The notes under the pieces were generated by a model that did not search any database, was not told where the DNA came from, and saw nothing but the letters and a program-made list of their open reading frames with translations. The position numbers and the translations under genes are program-made. This document shows positions 8,653 through 18,918 of a DNA stretch of 64,000 nucleotides, piece after piece. Within the stretch, counting starts at the first letter, position 1; each line of letters begins with the position of its first letter. Source of the DNA: Psychrobium sp051201665 (lineage in GTDB: Bacteria > Pseudomonadota > Gammaproteobacteria > Enterobacterales > Psychrobiaceae); the NCBI RefSeq assembly GCF_051201665.1, contig NZ_CP179210.1, positions 3,162,001 to 3,226,000 on the forward strand, written 5' to 3'.

Positions 8653-11400
8653 TTAATGTTGATAACTAATGCCAAGCCAAAAACTTCGACCTAGCTCGCT
8701 GCCATTACCTAATGGACCTATACGATAATTACGGCGGTTTAATAAATTTTCCCCTTCGAAACTCACCTCTATGCGATCTTCACCAGCAAGCTGCCAAGCG
8801 TATTTAACGCTGCCATCAAGTGTCCAATAACTTGGGCGGTCGTATTTGGCGTAAATGGGATACTTCTTGCCGCTGACTTCGCAGCCACTGCATATACTGG
8901 TGGCAAATTTTGCTTGTTGTGACACACCAGTGGCATAAACGACTTCCTGCTCGGACACATAACGGGCATGCGCCGAGAATTGCCATTGCTCAAGTGTCAG
9001 TCCCCAACTCGCGTTGACAATGTAAGGCCTATTATAGTCTTGGTTCTCGAGAGAAAGATCATGTCGGCTAATCAATCGAGATCTAGTCGCCAATTCCCAA
9101 CTTTGAGTTTTAGGATCGAAAGCCCTTTCTTGATATTGAAAGAAGACTAAATCGGAATCGTCGTAGTTCTCTGTATTACTGTATCTTTTAGTCGAACTAT
9201 CATAAGCAATCGTATTATCGAAACTTTTGCTATCGACAGTGTTGCTTGTCTTAGAAATGTTTAACTCAACATGCTGATTATCAAATTTAGCCATCCACGC
9301 CACGCTGAAGCGCTGATAATGACTGCTACCTTGATTGCGCCCAAAGAGTACTGCTTGTGCGTCTTCATTGTATTCACGTTGACGATTGATGGCTTGTTTA
9401 TTAAATCGATTGAGCCATTTAGTTTCTAGAGTTCCTCCCCATAATTGATAGCGATAGGCAAGACTAAACTCATCACTATATGGAGTTTTAGTTTCGTCAA
9501 ACCGATAGAGAAAACCATTAGAGGTTAGCGCTGCACGCCAGGCATGAGGCTGGTTTAAGTAGCTATGACGTAGCTCTTGGTGCATAGGGGTCATTGCTTG
9601 ATTGAGCTTGTAATGAACTAAGTTTGCTTCGTAATATCTATTAAGGCCTGAAGTTAACTGATGTTCACCGTCTCCCCAGATATCCCAACTCACTCGAAGA
9701 CGCGGCGCAATATTATGCTGCTTAAAAAAGTCATTATAGTCATATCGCAAACCAGTAGTAATATCGACGTTACGATATTCCAATAGCAGTTCACTATATA
9801 GCGCGATATTGTTAACGGTTACAGCTACATCACTTTTTGACGATAATTGTCTTGTAGTAAAAAACTGTCCAGCTTGCTGTATATTTTGTTCAATAATAAC
9901 AATTTCTTGTGCAACTTCTTGTGGCGTACCCAAACTATCAAGCGGCCTACCAAATTCAGCTTCAAGTTCACTCAGAGGCCGCTTTAATTGAGTTTCAATA
10001 CAGTCAAATGTATAGCTGCCACAATTAATAGCTGACTCGTTTTGCGAGCCATTGTAGATAACCGAATCTGTTAAACGGTTAAACTCCTGACGCTGTTGTT
10101 TAACATCAACGCCAACATTAAGCTGCCCTTGAGTGCCAAATATTGACTCGATATAAATATTCGCATCCGCAGTTAGTGTCACCGTTTGCTGAATTTTATC
10201 AATATCACCATAGCCGCCTTCGAGACTTACAATACTATTATTGTAATTTCCCCATGTACGACCATTAATATTATTCCAGCTCAGCCAGTAATTTGGTGCG
10301 CGCTTAGAGTTTTCACTGCGATTAGCCGCCAGCTTTACTTCTAAGTCTCCCCAAATAGCATCATGCTGCCAAGTGGAACTCACACTGTATCCTCCTCCCT
10401 CGATGGTATAGTCACTATTTCGAGCATTAACATCGAAATACTGCCCTTCATAAGGAGCGTAATAACCACTCACTGATAGTAGATTGTTAGCATCGATATT
10501 ATGGTGATATTTGAGTAACAGATTGGTGTTAGTTTGCGTCTGCTCCCTAGCTGTTCCCAATTGATCGAGCGTTTCACTTGACTCTAAACGCTGGAATTGA
10601 GCGACCAAACCGCTATCAGAAGTTATTGGTGTAGAAAAGTAGAGGTTTACACTATGCTTATCAAACGTTGGCGTAATCACTTCTCGAGCACCTTCACGAG
10701 AAGGGCTTTTAATAATGTGAAACTCTGTCAAATCAGTACTAGTTTGACGATAGCTAATCCCATAACTTGGCTTATCACTAGCGTTTTTAGTGTTAGCGTT
10801 AACTAAACCACCTGAGAACTGACCGTATTTAGCAGGAATATTACTATCGTACACCTCGATACTATCCAACAAATCTAGATTTACAAACGTCGATTGACTG
10901 TGACTAGATACATCTTGCAACAAGTTGCGGTCGGCCTCTCCATTGCCAGTACTTAGCCGCGAATTATTATTAACACCATCGATGTTATAAGATGATTGAT
11001 GTCCTTGCGCTCCTACCAAAGAAACTTCTGACGGTTTAATATTGCTTGCTAATTCAGTACTCAACGCTCCTTCACCGTATTGAACTCCGGGTAAAATTCC
11101 TAAGATATCGTTAAGATTACCATTACCAAAGCGATAGCTTTTAATAAGTTCATTGTCTAGCGTGTAGCTCCCTTGAGCACTGCGGCTCATTGGATTAAGT
11201 CGTAAGCCTTTAACTTTAATAACTTCTAGCGCCTGCATTTTTTCAGACTTAGTTACTTTGTCATCTCTAACCTTAGACTTATCTAATGCGGCCGATTTAG
11301 CGCACGATACATCCTCGCATTGATTGTTATTTCCCTGTGCTTGCGCACTTATAGCGACGAATACTGTACTCGCCACTATAACTTTTGCTACATTAACCAC
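8653..11400 (-). CDS. TonB-dependent outer-membrane receptor
   Basis: 915 aa with a signal peptide (ends near SAQAQG), a candidate TonB box (EVIKVKG), a plug domain and a long beta-barrel. The plug includes SSYNIDGVNNNSR and the motif SIEVYDSNIPAKYGQFSGG, and the protein ends with the aromatic-containing strand LGISYQH. Such receptors import siderophores, oligosaccharides or peptides using proton-motive force via TonB-ExbBD. The start is GTG, overlapping the preceding gene's stop by one base (TAGTG), which implies translational coupling to the calcium-binding-repeat lipoprotein. The substrate is not evident from sequence alone. Confidence 0.9.
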   Translation of the reverse strand: MVNVAKVIVASTVFVAISAQAQGNNNQCEDVSCAKSAALDKSKVRDDKVTKSEKMQALEVIKVKGLRLNPMSRSAQGSYTLDNELIKSYRFGNGNLNDILGILPGVQYGEGALSTELASNIKPSEVSLVGAQGHQSSYNIDGVNNNSRLSTGNGEADRNLLQDVSSHSQSTFVNLDLLDSIEVYDSNIPAKYGQFSGGLVNANTKNASDKPSYGISYRQTSTDLTEFHIIKSPSREGAREVITPTFDKHSVNLYFSTPITSDSGLVAQFQRLESSETLDQLGTAREQTQTNTNLLLKYHHNIDANNLLSVSGYYAPYEGQYFDVNARNSDYTIEGGGYSVSSTWQHDAIWGDLEVKLAANRSENSKRAPNYWLSWNNINGRTWGNYNNSIVSLEGGYGDIDKIQQTVTLTADANIYIESIFGTQGQLNVGVDVKQQRQEFNRLTDSVIYNGSQNESAINCGSYTFDCIETQLKRPLSELEAEFGRPLDSLGTPQEVAQEIVIIEQNIQQAGQFFTTRQLSSKSDVAVTVNNIALYSELLLEYRNVDITTGLRYDYNDFFKQHNIAPRLRVSWDIWGDGEHQLTSGLNRYYEANLVHYKLNQAMTPMHQELRHSYLNQPHAWRAALTSNGFLYRFDETKTPYSDEFSLAYRYQLWGGTLETKWLNRFNKQAINRQREYNEDAQAVLFGRNQGSSHYQRFSVAWMAKFDNQHVELNISKTSNTVDSKSFDNTIAYDSSTKRYSNTENYDDSDLVFFQYQERAFDPKTQSWELATRSRLISRHDLSLENQDYNRPYIVNASWGLTLEQWQFSAHARYVSEQEVVYATGVSQQAKFATSICSGCEVSGKKYPIYAKYDRPSYWTLDGSVKYAWQLAGEDRIEVSFEGENLLNRRNYRIGPLGNGSELGRSFWLGISYQH

Positions 11401-14187
11401 TACTGACGACTAGCATCCAGTGGAAATGCATCATCTTCATCGTTAGTGCCATCGTTATCGCTATCGACGTCTAACACTAAACCTGAGCTAGCAATCATTT
11501 CTTCAGTTGCAAATGGTGCAAAGAAGTTAGGCATGCCGTCACCGTCGGTATCTATCGATGCAATAGGTGTACTTGGGAACGCATCTTCCGTCGCTTTGGC
11601 TCGAGCAATGTTTGCTTGTATCGACGCCTTTTCAACATCACCTAAAGCTTCATCTTGACTAATTTTTTCTGCCCGCTCATAGTTACCTATATCGATAAAT
11701 ATTGCTGCTAATGCTGGATATTGTTTATTTTTGACAATGTCAGATACATCAGCCATGAGCTGGATCACCTCTTCAAGATGCTTAGTAACCTTATCTACTG
11801 CAGCGGTTCTAATACCTGCTGCATTGTCAGTAAGTAACTGATTTTTATCAATCAGGTTTAAGAAATTCTGATAACTAGATGTATTGCGTGAACCGCTGAA
11901 GAAGTAACGAGTTGCATAGGCAATAGAAGCAGCATCTGCAACCTTTTCTTGCTCAAGCAATAAAGTGAATGCGCGGTCATAATAGCCTTGCCCCATTGCT
12001 AATTCGCCACCCTCAGCGAGGTGACGCCCAAGTAAACTAAATATGTTAATGCGATTACTATCTTTCGCATCAGTAGCTGCAGCAAGACTTGCCTCTGCTG
12101 TGGCTAAAATAGCGGTTAACTCATCTTTTAAACCAAACAACGCTAAGTAACGAGCGCTCTCAGCAGCAGCCTGCACATTGTACAGATTACTTGATATAAT
12201 AACGCCTTCATCATCAATAATTTCTTTACTGTAATACTTAGTTACTAAGTTATGACACACCTTAGCTGTAGCAATTGCATCTTCATCGTAGCCAGCATCA
12301 GGCACTCGAGCATCCAGTATTGTTAAGAGATTCACTAAACGTCCACAGCCAGCGTCACCAGAAACGAATTCATAGTCTCTTTTATTTTGCTTTAAGTACG
12401 CATCGCTTTGCACTAACACTAATGCCTCATCGATAAATAACTTGGCGGCAGAATAACGTCCCTGCTCGATTAAACGATTAATTGCGCCGTTAGTTGATTT
12501 ATTAAACGAAATAATATCGGTGAAATACTTACGTAAGTCATCCTCATTACGAACGGCTTTAGCTAGTGTCAATGCTTGTTCATCTGTAGTACTCGCTGAG
12601 ACTTGTGCAAGCATACGTGCAGCTTCGGCATCTGAAACTATATCGCCAGCAACAAAATCGTACCAAGTACTGCCTTTAACGATGTTCTTTTAGCAGCTCA
12701 GAGTCAGCTTCCGGATATAGTTTGATATATTGAGCGGCAAAACCAGAAGCAACCCAAGCGAACTCATTTCGAGTATTCTCAGCATATTGATCAGCGGCTA
12801 CCTTATGATTTTCATCATAATCAACATAACCATATAACGATAAGGCAGTAGCTAATGCTTGTTTAGCTAACTCTATCTCATTAAGATCGTAAAGTTCACG
12901 GATTAAGTATTCGTAGGCAACCAGTGTCACGCTAGAAAATTGCTCGCCATTCCTATTGGTTGCATATCCGATTTTAGGAATAAGTTTAATCGAGCGCTCG
13001 GCCATCGATTTAGCGTATAAACGATTTTCTTCATTTCCCGTTTTTTGCCAATGAGCCACCGCGTCTTTCACAGCGCGATCATAAGCAAAGAACATACGTC
13101 GCGACTCTACACCATCTGGTAAACTATTCATTAAAAGATCAAGTAAACTATAAGTTTGCGACTGGCCTTTAAGGTCGCCCATCGCATTATACAGGTCATA
13201 AATTTCTTCGAATACAGCATAATTCAGAGTGCCTATGCCATTGGTGGCTAGTACTTCGTTGTAAAGATTTTGCGCTTGTACTAAATATTCTGTAGCTAAT
13301 TCATTACTACCACGTCGTACATTAGCCCTAGCTGCCGACATTATTGCGTATACACGAGTCTCTTTACTTAAAATTTCTTGAGGATCTAACAACTGTTCGA
13401 CTTGATTGTCGAAGCCAGCATTGGCGTAACCGCTTACTAAACTGCTATACACACTCGCTTTAACCTGATCATTATTCAGTGAGTCAGCAACAGTTTGCGC
13501 TTGTTGTAAATGAGACTCAGGAGAACTGTAATAGTAGTAAGCGCGATCATCATTAGACGCAAGAGATGTGCGAATAGCGATTTCTTTCATCACTTTATCG
13601 CTATTGCTATCTGTAACGCCAATAACGAAACTATCGCTGCTTTGATCCAGTTTTGTTACTATGTAGGTCAACTCACCACTTGCAGAATCTACAGTCAAAG
13701 TACCGTTTTTAGGTTCTGTCTCAATTGAGTAAGTCAACGTATCGCCATCAATGTCTGTTGCTGACAGCATTCCTTTTTTAGTTTCAACACCTGAAAAGAT
13801 CACACTATCACCATCAATAACAGGAATATCATTAATAGCTGTCACTTCAACTGTAAATACTTGGGTTGTTCGACCGCCTTCATCGGCAGCAGCAATAATA
13901 AAACTATCTTGCCCGTTAAAATCAGAATTCGGCGTATAAATTAACGCTCCCGTATTGGCATCGATAGTGACAGCGCCATTAGTTGCCGCACTGGATAGCG
14001 AATAACTAATATTATCGTTTTCTTTATCAGTTGCTGTATATATCTGTGAAAAAGAACCATCTTCAGCAAGTGTTATCGTATTTGACGGAATATTAAATTT
14101 TGGTGCTTCATTGCTACTTGAACCACCACAGGCAGTAAGAGTTGCAATGGCAGCTGCAATTGGGACGAGTCGGAATAGTTTGTTCAT
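11400..14187 (-). pseudogene. Large lipoprotein with cadherin-like, helical and calcium-binding repeats; one frameshift
   Basis: The start is ATG 14187, preceded by a GGAGG ribosome-binding site. The N-terminus is a lipoprotein signal (LTACGG). Two cadherin-like tandem domains follow, roughly residues 30-215 (NDIPVIDGD, DIDGDTLTYSI). Next is a long helical, TPR-like region. The C-terminus carries thrombospondin type 3-like calcium motifs (DTDGDGMPNFF and DVDSDNDGTNDEDDAFP). The frame breaks at a four-T run at 12688-12691. With one base removed, SELLKEHR-stop becomes SELLKNIVKGSTWYDF and joins the downstream frame, giving about 930 aa. Read as two genes it would be 503 and 404 aa. Coupled to the TonB receptor, it may be its surface partner (inference). 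Confidence 0.8.
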
Positions 14188-14216
14188 AGGGCCTCCATAA
14201 AAATCCACGACATCCT

Positions 14217-14241
14217 ATTGCAAACCATTCTCATTTGCAAT
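14217..14241 (-). promoter_or_regulatory. Palindromic operator, candidate Fur-type site
   Basis: Perfect 8-bp arms ATTGCAAA / TTTGCAAT around a 9-bp centre, 30 bases upstream of the lipoprotein-TonB operon. On the coding strand the AAATGAGAAT half resembles a Fur-box half site, but the rest does not match the Fur consensus closely. An operator is clear; its regulator is inferred. Confidence 0.5.
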
Positions 14242-14401
14242 CTTATTTTTAGTTTTGTTATTATATATAAGTATTAGTGATTGAACTGACGCTTCTGTAC
14301 TCAATGATTAAGTATTAAGAATAGATAGGGTAAGGGATAGCGCGTAAATTAAAACAAGTGATTGAATATCAAAAACTTCCTTGTTTTTGATAGATAATAG
14401 T

Positions 14402-15199
14402 CTAGTGTCCCCAAGAACCGTACATGGCATTAGGAAGAATTAATATATCTTTACCTTGACGCAATAACAGTTGTTGGACATCGGCATTCTTTTGGGTTGT
14501 TTTGGCAATATCTTCGATATTGTCACCCACTTGATATACTAACGAAAAGTCGCGATTCCAAAATGATTTCAATTGCTTATCTTGACCCCAACATTGACTC
14601 GCTTGCCCAGAGGTGAATTCCTGACGGCGTAAATCTTTGTCATTAATAATATTGATATTGTCGATGGCTTTCTTGTCTTGTGGGCGTTTACCCGTCAAAC
14701 AAGTCGTTTTATTATCGATTGGAAAACCAACCGATAATAGATTTTGCCAAGTATAGCTATCGTCAACATGATTTCTATTGGTAACCAAGGCTAATTGACC
14801 GCCTAGTTCAATCACGGTTTTTACAAATTCAATCGCTCCAGGAATAGCGGTCGCATTCTTTTCATGCACCCAAGCTTGCCAGCTCTCACCGGTGTAACTT
14901 CCACCTGTTAAATCTAAGCGTTTGTTGTAATCACTGTTATTTAACAAGGTTTCATCGATATCCATAATGACTAACCATGGAGTTGTCGGCAGTTTTTGTT
15001 CTCGAAGCGATTGAGTCGCTTGTTGGTATAGATAACGAGTGAGTAATGGAAACTCCTGACTCTGTTGCGTCCATTTAACCGCCGTACTTAAGCCTTTTGA
15101 CTGTATTTTAACTTTGTTATTTGTCGGATTCGCATAACCCACAGTGGAAACACTAACGCATAGACCTGCGACTAACAGGCTAGAAATGACTTTCTTCAT
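14402..15199 (-). CDS. Acid phosphatase, HAD superfamily IIIB (lipoprotein e(P4)-like)
   Basis: 265 aa with a signal peptide (ends near GYAN), so periplasmic or surface-located. The HAD nucleophile motif is VIMDIDETLLNNSDY, in the DDDD phosphatase style. ALVTNRN matches motif II, and the VGDNIEDI motif supplies the final acidic residues. The C-terminal LPNAMYGSW is conserved in the e(P4)/5'-nucleotidase branch, whose members dephosphorylate nucleotides and NMN. There is no lipobox Cys, so it is probably soluble. It is a single gene with its own upstream region. Confidence 0.88.
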   Translation of the reverse strand: MKKVISSLLVAGLCVSVSTVGYANPTNNKVKIQSKGLSTAVKWTQQSQEFPLLTRYLYQQATQSLREQKLPTTPWLVIMDIDETLLNNSDYNKRLDLTGGSYTGESWQAWVHEKNATAIPGAIEFVKTVIELGGQLALVTNRNHVDDSYTWQNLLSVGFPIDNKTTCLTGKRPQDKKAIDNINIINDKDLRRQEFTSGQASQCWGQDKQLKSFWNRDFSLVYQVGDNIEDIAKTTQKNADVQQLLLRQGKDILILPNAMYGSWGH

Positions 15200-15387
15200 A
15201 ATAAGTAACTCGATTGTTGAAGGTGAAAAACACTAAGTGCCGTTAATGATACTTTATAACAAAACTTGTCAATGTGATCTTGATCGATATTTTTTCGAGC
15301 CTTACAAAACAATAATTATTTGATAGCGCCTTCGTATTTGGCTAGAGTGAAAAGATGCAGTTAGATTATGGAAAATTTTACTAAGTT

Positions 15388-17166
15388 ATGAAAAAAACAA
15401 ACATCGTTATTGGATTCACTTTGCTTGTCATTTTACTTATAGCTTTTCAAGCGCAGAAAATATTAGCGCTTTTTGCACCAGTCCCCTTCAATACATCAAC
15501 GACAGCACAAAACGTTAAACATCATTCATCGTCTGTTGTTGAGCAAGATAGCTTAGGGACATCCGTTAAATCTACTCACAAATCACTGACAAAAATTGTT
15601 GAATCACCGATGTTATCTTGTGAAAGTTTTAGTGATGCTCAACGAATTTTTTTCACAGCAACAAACCCGTTATATTGTTGAAGCCGCGACGAATAGTTAT
15701 TTTAATGGCGTTGATAAAACAACTATTCTCGACACCTTGGCAAGTGAGTACAGTATTGCCACAGCGTTTATTTCTTTGGAAAATATTGCATCAAAATCTG
15801 TGCATCATAACGATTTTAAAAAATACAATACCGTGCTCAAAGAGCAATTATCCAAAGGGGAATATTTTTCTCAGTCACAGACTCCGTATCTAGAGATTAG
15901 CCCTTGGTCAGAATTTTATGGCTTTAACGGAAGTGCCGTTGAACGCGCAAATTTGCAAGTTATCAATTACCCCGACATAGCAACATCGCTATGGATTAGA
16001 ACAGCCGATGCGTCGGTACATTCAGAAGACTTCCAAGGACTTCAATATAGTATCGGTCAACTAGCAATAATCATTATGCAGGCACCTTTTACTCGTGCTC
16101 AAAAACAATCGATTATTAATGATTTAAGCGCCATCAACAGCGCTACATTTTATTACCCTTCCTCATTGCAGTTGCATCAAGTAGCGTCACAAGGTAATCA
16201 TCTGTTACGGCTTAATCACTTTAAAATGGACGTAAGCGCCATTAATTTTATTGAGCTGTCCCAGCTCTCTTTTAATACAAATGAGCAATTATTAGCGAAA
16301 TGGCAGTTATTGATTGATAAATTTCACATCCAGAACCCAGAACCCAAAGGTGACACTTGGTGTGACAAAAATGAACAGAAAAAACCAATACATAAGATCA
16401 CAAAAGTCAGCCTAAAACCCTATATTGAACAAGAAAACTATTCATTATTTAGCGAGTTTTTAAGTCAATGTATGCTGATTGATAACATGATGGAAATCGG
16501 TTTTTTCATTTCACAACAAGGGTGGAAACCTCGAGAAATTTTTAGTGTTGAAAGCATGCAAGACGTCTCATTTACCGAGAAAGCCAATCAACTCAAGCAG
16601 CAGTTTCCTGATCAGCTATCTGGCATATTTAGTTTTGAATCCACAAATTCACTCACAGATTTTAAAAACCGAACACAGCAATTATCACTGTTGATTGACC
16701 ACGGTCTTTATCCCCGTAATGCTAATATAGCGATGGCCATGCGCAAGTTGTCCATTGAGGAAAGTATGACATTAATTAAAAAAGCTGGGGATATTGAGCC
16801 AATAAACAAATACAAAGCAACCTTGGTTTATAATGCAGTACTGTCGAACAATCCATCGTTGGCCATAGCGTTAATTAATCAAGGCTATCCACTGACAACC
16901 GAAGAAAACGCTCCAGATCCACTGCAAGCGTCTTTAATACCAATTGACAATGAGTCGTCGAAAACTAGATCGCACGCTATTAGGGTCTGTTGATGGCCAA
17001 TACGCCACAAATAACGCAATGGCATATCAATTGAGTTTATCGAATGAAACTCAATAATCATAAAGAGATACAAACACTTATTGATACGTATCCCGAACTG
17101 TACCCTGCTGAGCCAGAGAGTTTACTCACGATTAACTGTGATGGACAGTATATTCAATTTCAATAA
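15388..17166 (+). pseudogene. Frameshifted gene for a hypothetical membrane-anchored protein
   Basis: The N-terminal frame (15388-15681) has one membrane segment (IVIGFTLLVILLIAF). It runs out of frame at a seven-T run near 15646-15653. Deleting one T joins AQRIF to SQQQTRYIVEAATN in the next frame (15596-16993). That frame then breaks near 16940-16980. Further coding-like sequence continues in other frames: one reads LLGSVDGQYATNN, and the other starts at 17044 with MKLNNHKEIQTLI and ends at 17166. The C-terminal part has ankyrin-like LAIALINQGYPL text. No family is recognised. At least two frameshifts suggest decay or sequencing error. Confidence 0.6.
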
Positions 17167-17304
17167 ACTCACGCGTATTGCACAGATAGTTACAATTTAA
17201 ATGTACAGCGCTGTCAATTTAGACACTTGTCCCATTGAAATCGACGAGAAAATCGCCTAGAACTAGTGCCTTAATTTATAAACAATAATAATAACGAGAT
17301 CACT

Positions 17305-18780
17305 ATGAAAAAAGTCAATCGCCGCGACTTCTTAAAAACCGCCGTTGGTACGGCGGCTTTAGCCAGTGCAACAGGCGCTTTATCTGGTTGTTCTACGACC
17401 CAACACACTTCATCTACGTCAAATAAGCCGTCTCAACAAGGCAAGAGCGTAATGGGGCTAGTTGTCGATAAAATGGATGTTGTTCGCGTTGGTTTTATTG
17501 GCGTTGGTCAGCGCGGGATTGGCCATGTAAAACACTACTGTGTGCTGGACGGTGTTGAGATCAAAGCCATTTGTGACACGCATCAAGAAGTATTAGATCG
17601 CGCGGTTGATCATGTTGCAGAACAAGGTCGTCCAAAACCAACAGCCTATACCGGCAGTGAACATGCTTATCGAGAAATGCTCGCTCGCGATGACATCGAT
17701 ATTGTGATTATTTCAACGCCTTGGGCATGGCACACTCCTATGTGTGTGGAAACCATGGAAAGCGGCAAGCACGCCTTTGTCGAGGTTCCTGCAGCAACAT
17801 CGATTGAAGAATGTTGGCAGCTCGTTGATACTGCAGAGCGCACCCAGAAAAATTGCATGATGATGGAAAATGTTAATTACGGCCGTGATGAGCTCATGGT
17901 ACTTAACATGGTACGCCAAGGATTATTTGGCGATTTAGTGCACGGCGAAGCCGCTTACATTCACGATTTGCGCTGGCAAATGAAAGAAATAGATCACAAA
18001 ACAGGATCGTGGCGAACGTATTGGCATACCAAGAAAAACGGCAATCTTTACCCAACCCATGGTTTGGGCCCTGTTTCTCAATACATGAATATTAACCGTG
18101 GCGATCGCTTTGATTATGTCACATCAGTAAGCTCACCAGCACTAGGGCGTGCTGCTTATGCTAAGCGAGAATTTGACAGCGAGCATGAGCGCAACAGCCT
18201 TAACTTTGTGGCTGGCGATATGAATACTAGCATCATCAAAACCGTTAACGGACGCAGTATTATGGTGCAACACGATACCACCAGTCCGCGCCCATATACG
18301 CGTCATAACTTAATACAAGGCACCAACGGTACCTTTGCCGGTTTCCCAAATTGCATCGCAGTTGAAACGCCGCCACCCGCCATCAAAGCCATTTACGAAG
18401 CGCAGCACGAGCAAGCATTAAAAGCTTGGCATGATGGCGGCGAACAAGGTCGTAAACCCTATCCGCCGAGTTTCCATGGTTGGGATCGTGACATGGAAAA
18501 GTGGCGTAAGCACTATGATCACCCGCTTTATACCCGCATGGGGGAAGAAGCCAAACGCAATGGTGGTCACGGCGGCATGGATTTCTTGATGAACTATCGC
18601 ATTATTTACTGTCTACGCAATGGTGAACCACTGGATCAAGATGTTTATGACGCAGCAGCATGGTCATCTATTTTCCCACTCAGCGTGGCATCGGTTGATA
18701 ACCGCAGTAACTCGCAAGACGTGCCTGATTTTACGCGCGGTGCGTGGAAAACAGGTCAACCATTACCCATTATTTCTTAG
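17305..18780 (+). CDS. Gfo/Idh/MocA-type glycoside hydrolase family 109 protein (alpha-N-acetylgalactosaminidase type)
   Basis: 491 aa. A twin-arginine signal (NRRDFLKTA) is followed by a lipobox-like LSGC, so it is exported folded, with its NAD cofactor. The Rossmann dinucleotide site is VGFIGVGQRGIGH. The segments STPWAWHTPM, CMMMENVNYGRDEL and TYWHTKKNGNLYPTHGLGP match GH109 enzymes. These use NAD+ in a transient oxidation to cleave alpha-GalNAc. The closest familiar pattern is the Elizabethkingia NagA type; substrate specificity remains inferred. It is a single gene. Confidence 0.87.
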   Translation: MKKVNRRDFLKTAVGTAALASATGALSGCSTTQHTSSTSNKPSQQGKSVMGLVVDKMDVVRVGFIGVGQRGIGHVKHYCVLDGVEIKAICDTHQEVLDRAVDHVAEQGRPKPTAYTGSEHAYREMLARDDIDIVIISTPWAWHTPMCVETMESGKHAFVEVPAATSIEECWQLVDTAERTQKNCMMMENVNYGRDELMVLNMVRQGLFGDLVHGEAAYIHDLRWQMKEIDHKTGSWRTYWHTKKNGNLYPTHGLGPVSQYMNINRGDRFDYVTSVSSPALGRAAYAKREFDSEHERNSLNFVAGDMNTSIIKTVNGRSIMVQHDTTSPRPYTRHNLIQGTNGTFAGFPNCIAVETPPPAIKAIYEAQHEQALKAWHDGGEQGRKPYPPSFHGWDRDMEKWRKHYDHPLYTRMGEEAKRNGGHGGMDFLMNYRIIYCLRNGEPLDQDVYDAAAWSSIFPLSVASVDNRSNSQDVPDFTRGAWKTGQPLPIIS

Positions 18781-18918
18781 CCTCATTTCACGCCCAGCGT
18801 AGTACGAAAGATTTAGTTACATCTTTGTACTACGCAATTTTAACCCCACTGAGTTCTTTTGTTATGTTATTGCATTTTTTCGGGTACACTCGAATGCGAT
18901 AAAAATAAAGGACAAATT

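Noticed and set aside
16977..16993. TATTAGGGTCTGTTGAT, a 17-base match to the end of the AGGGTCTGTTGATC repeats
   Set aside because: The match stops after 17 bases, no second end or interior sequence follows, and the bases read through as coding in a neighbouring frame. It could be a solo end but nothing else supports it.
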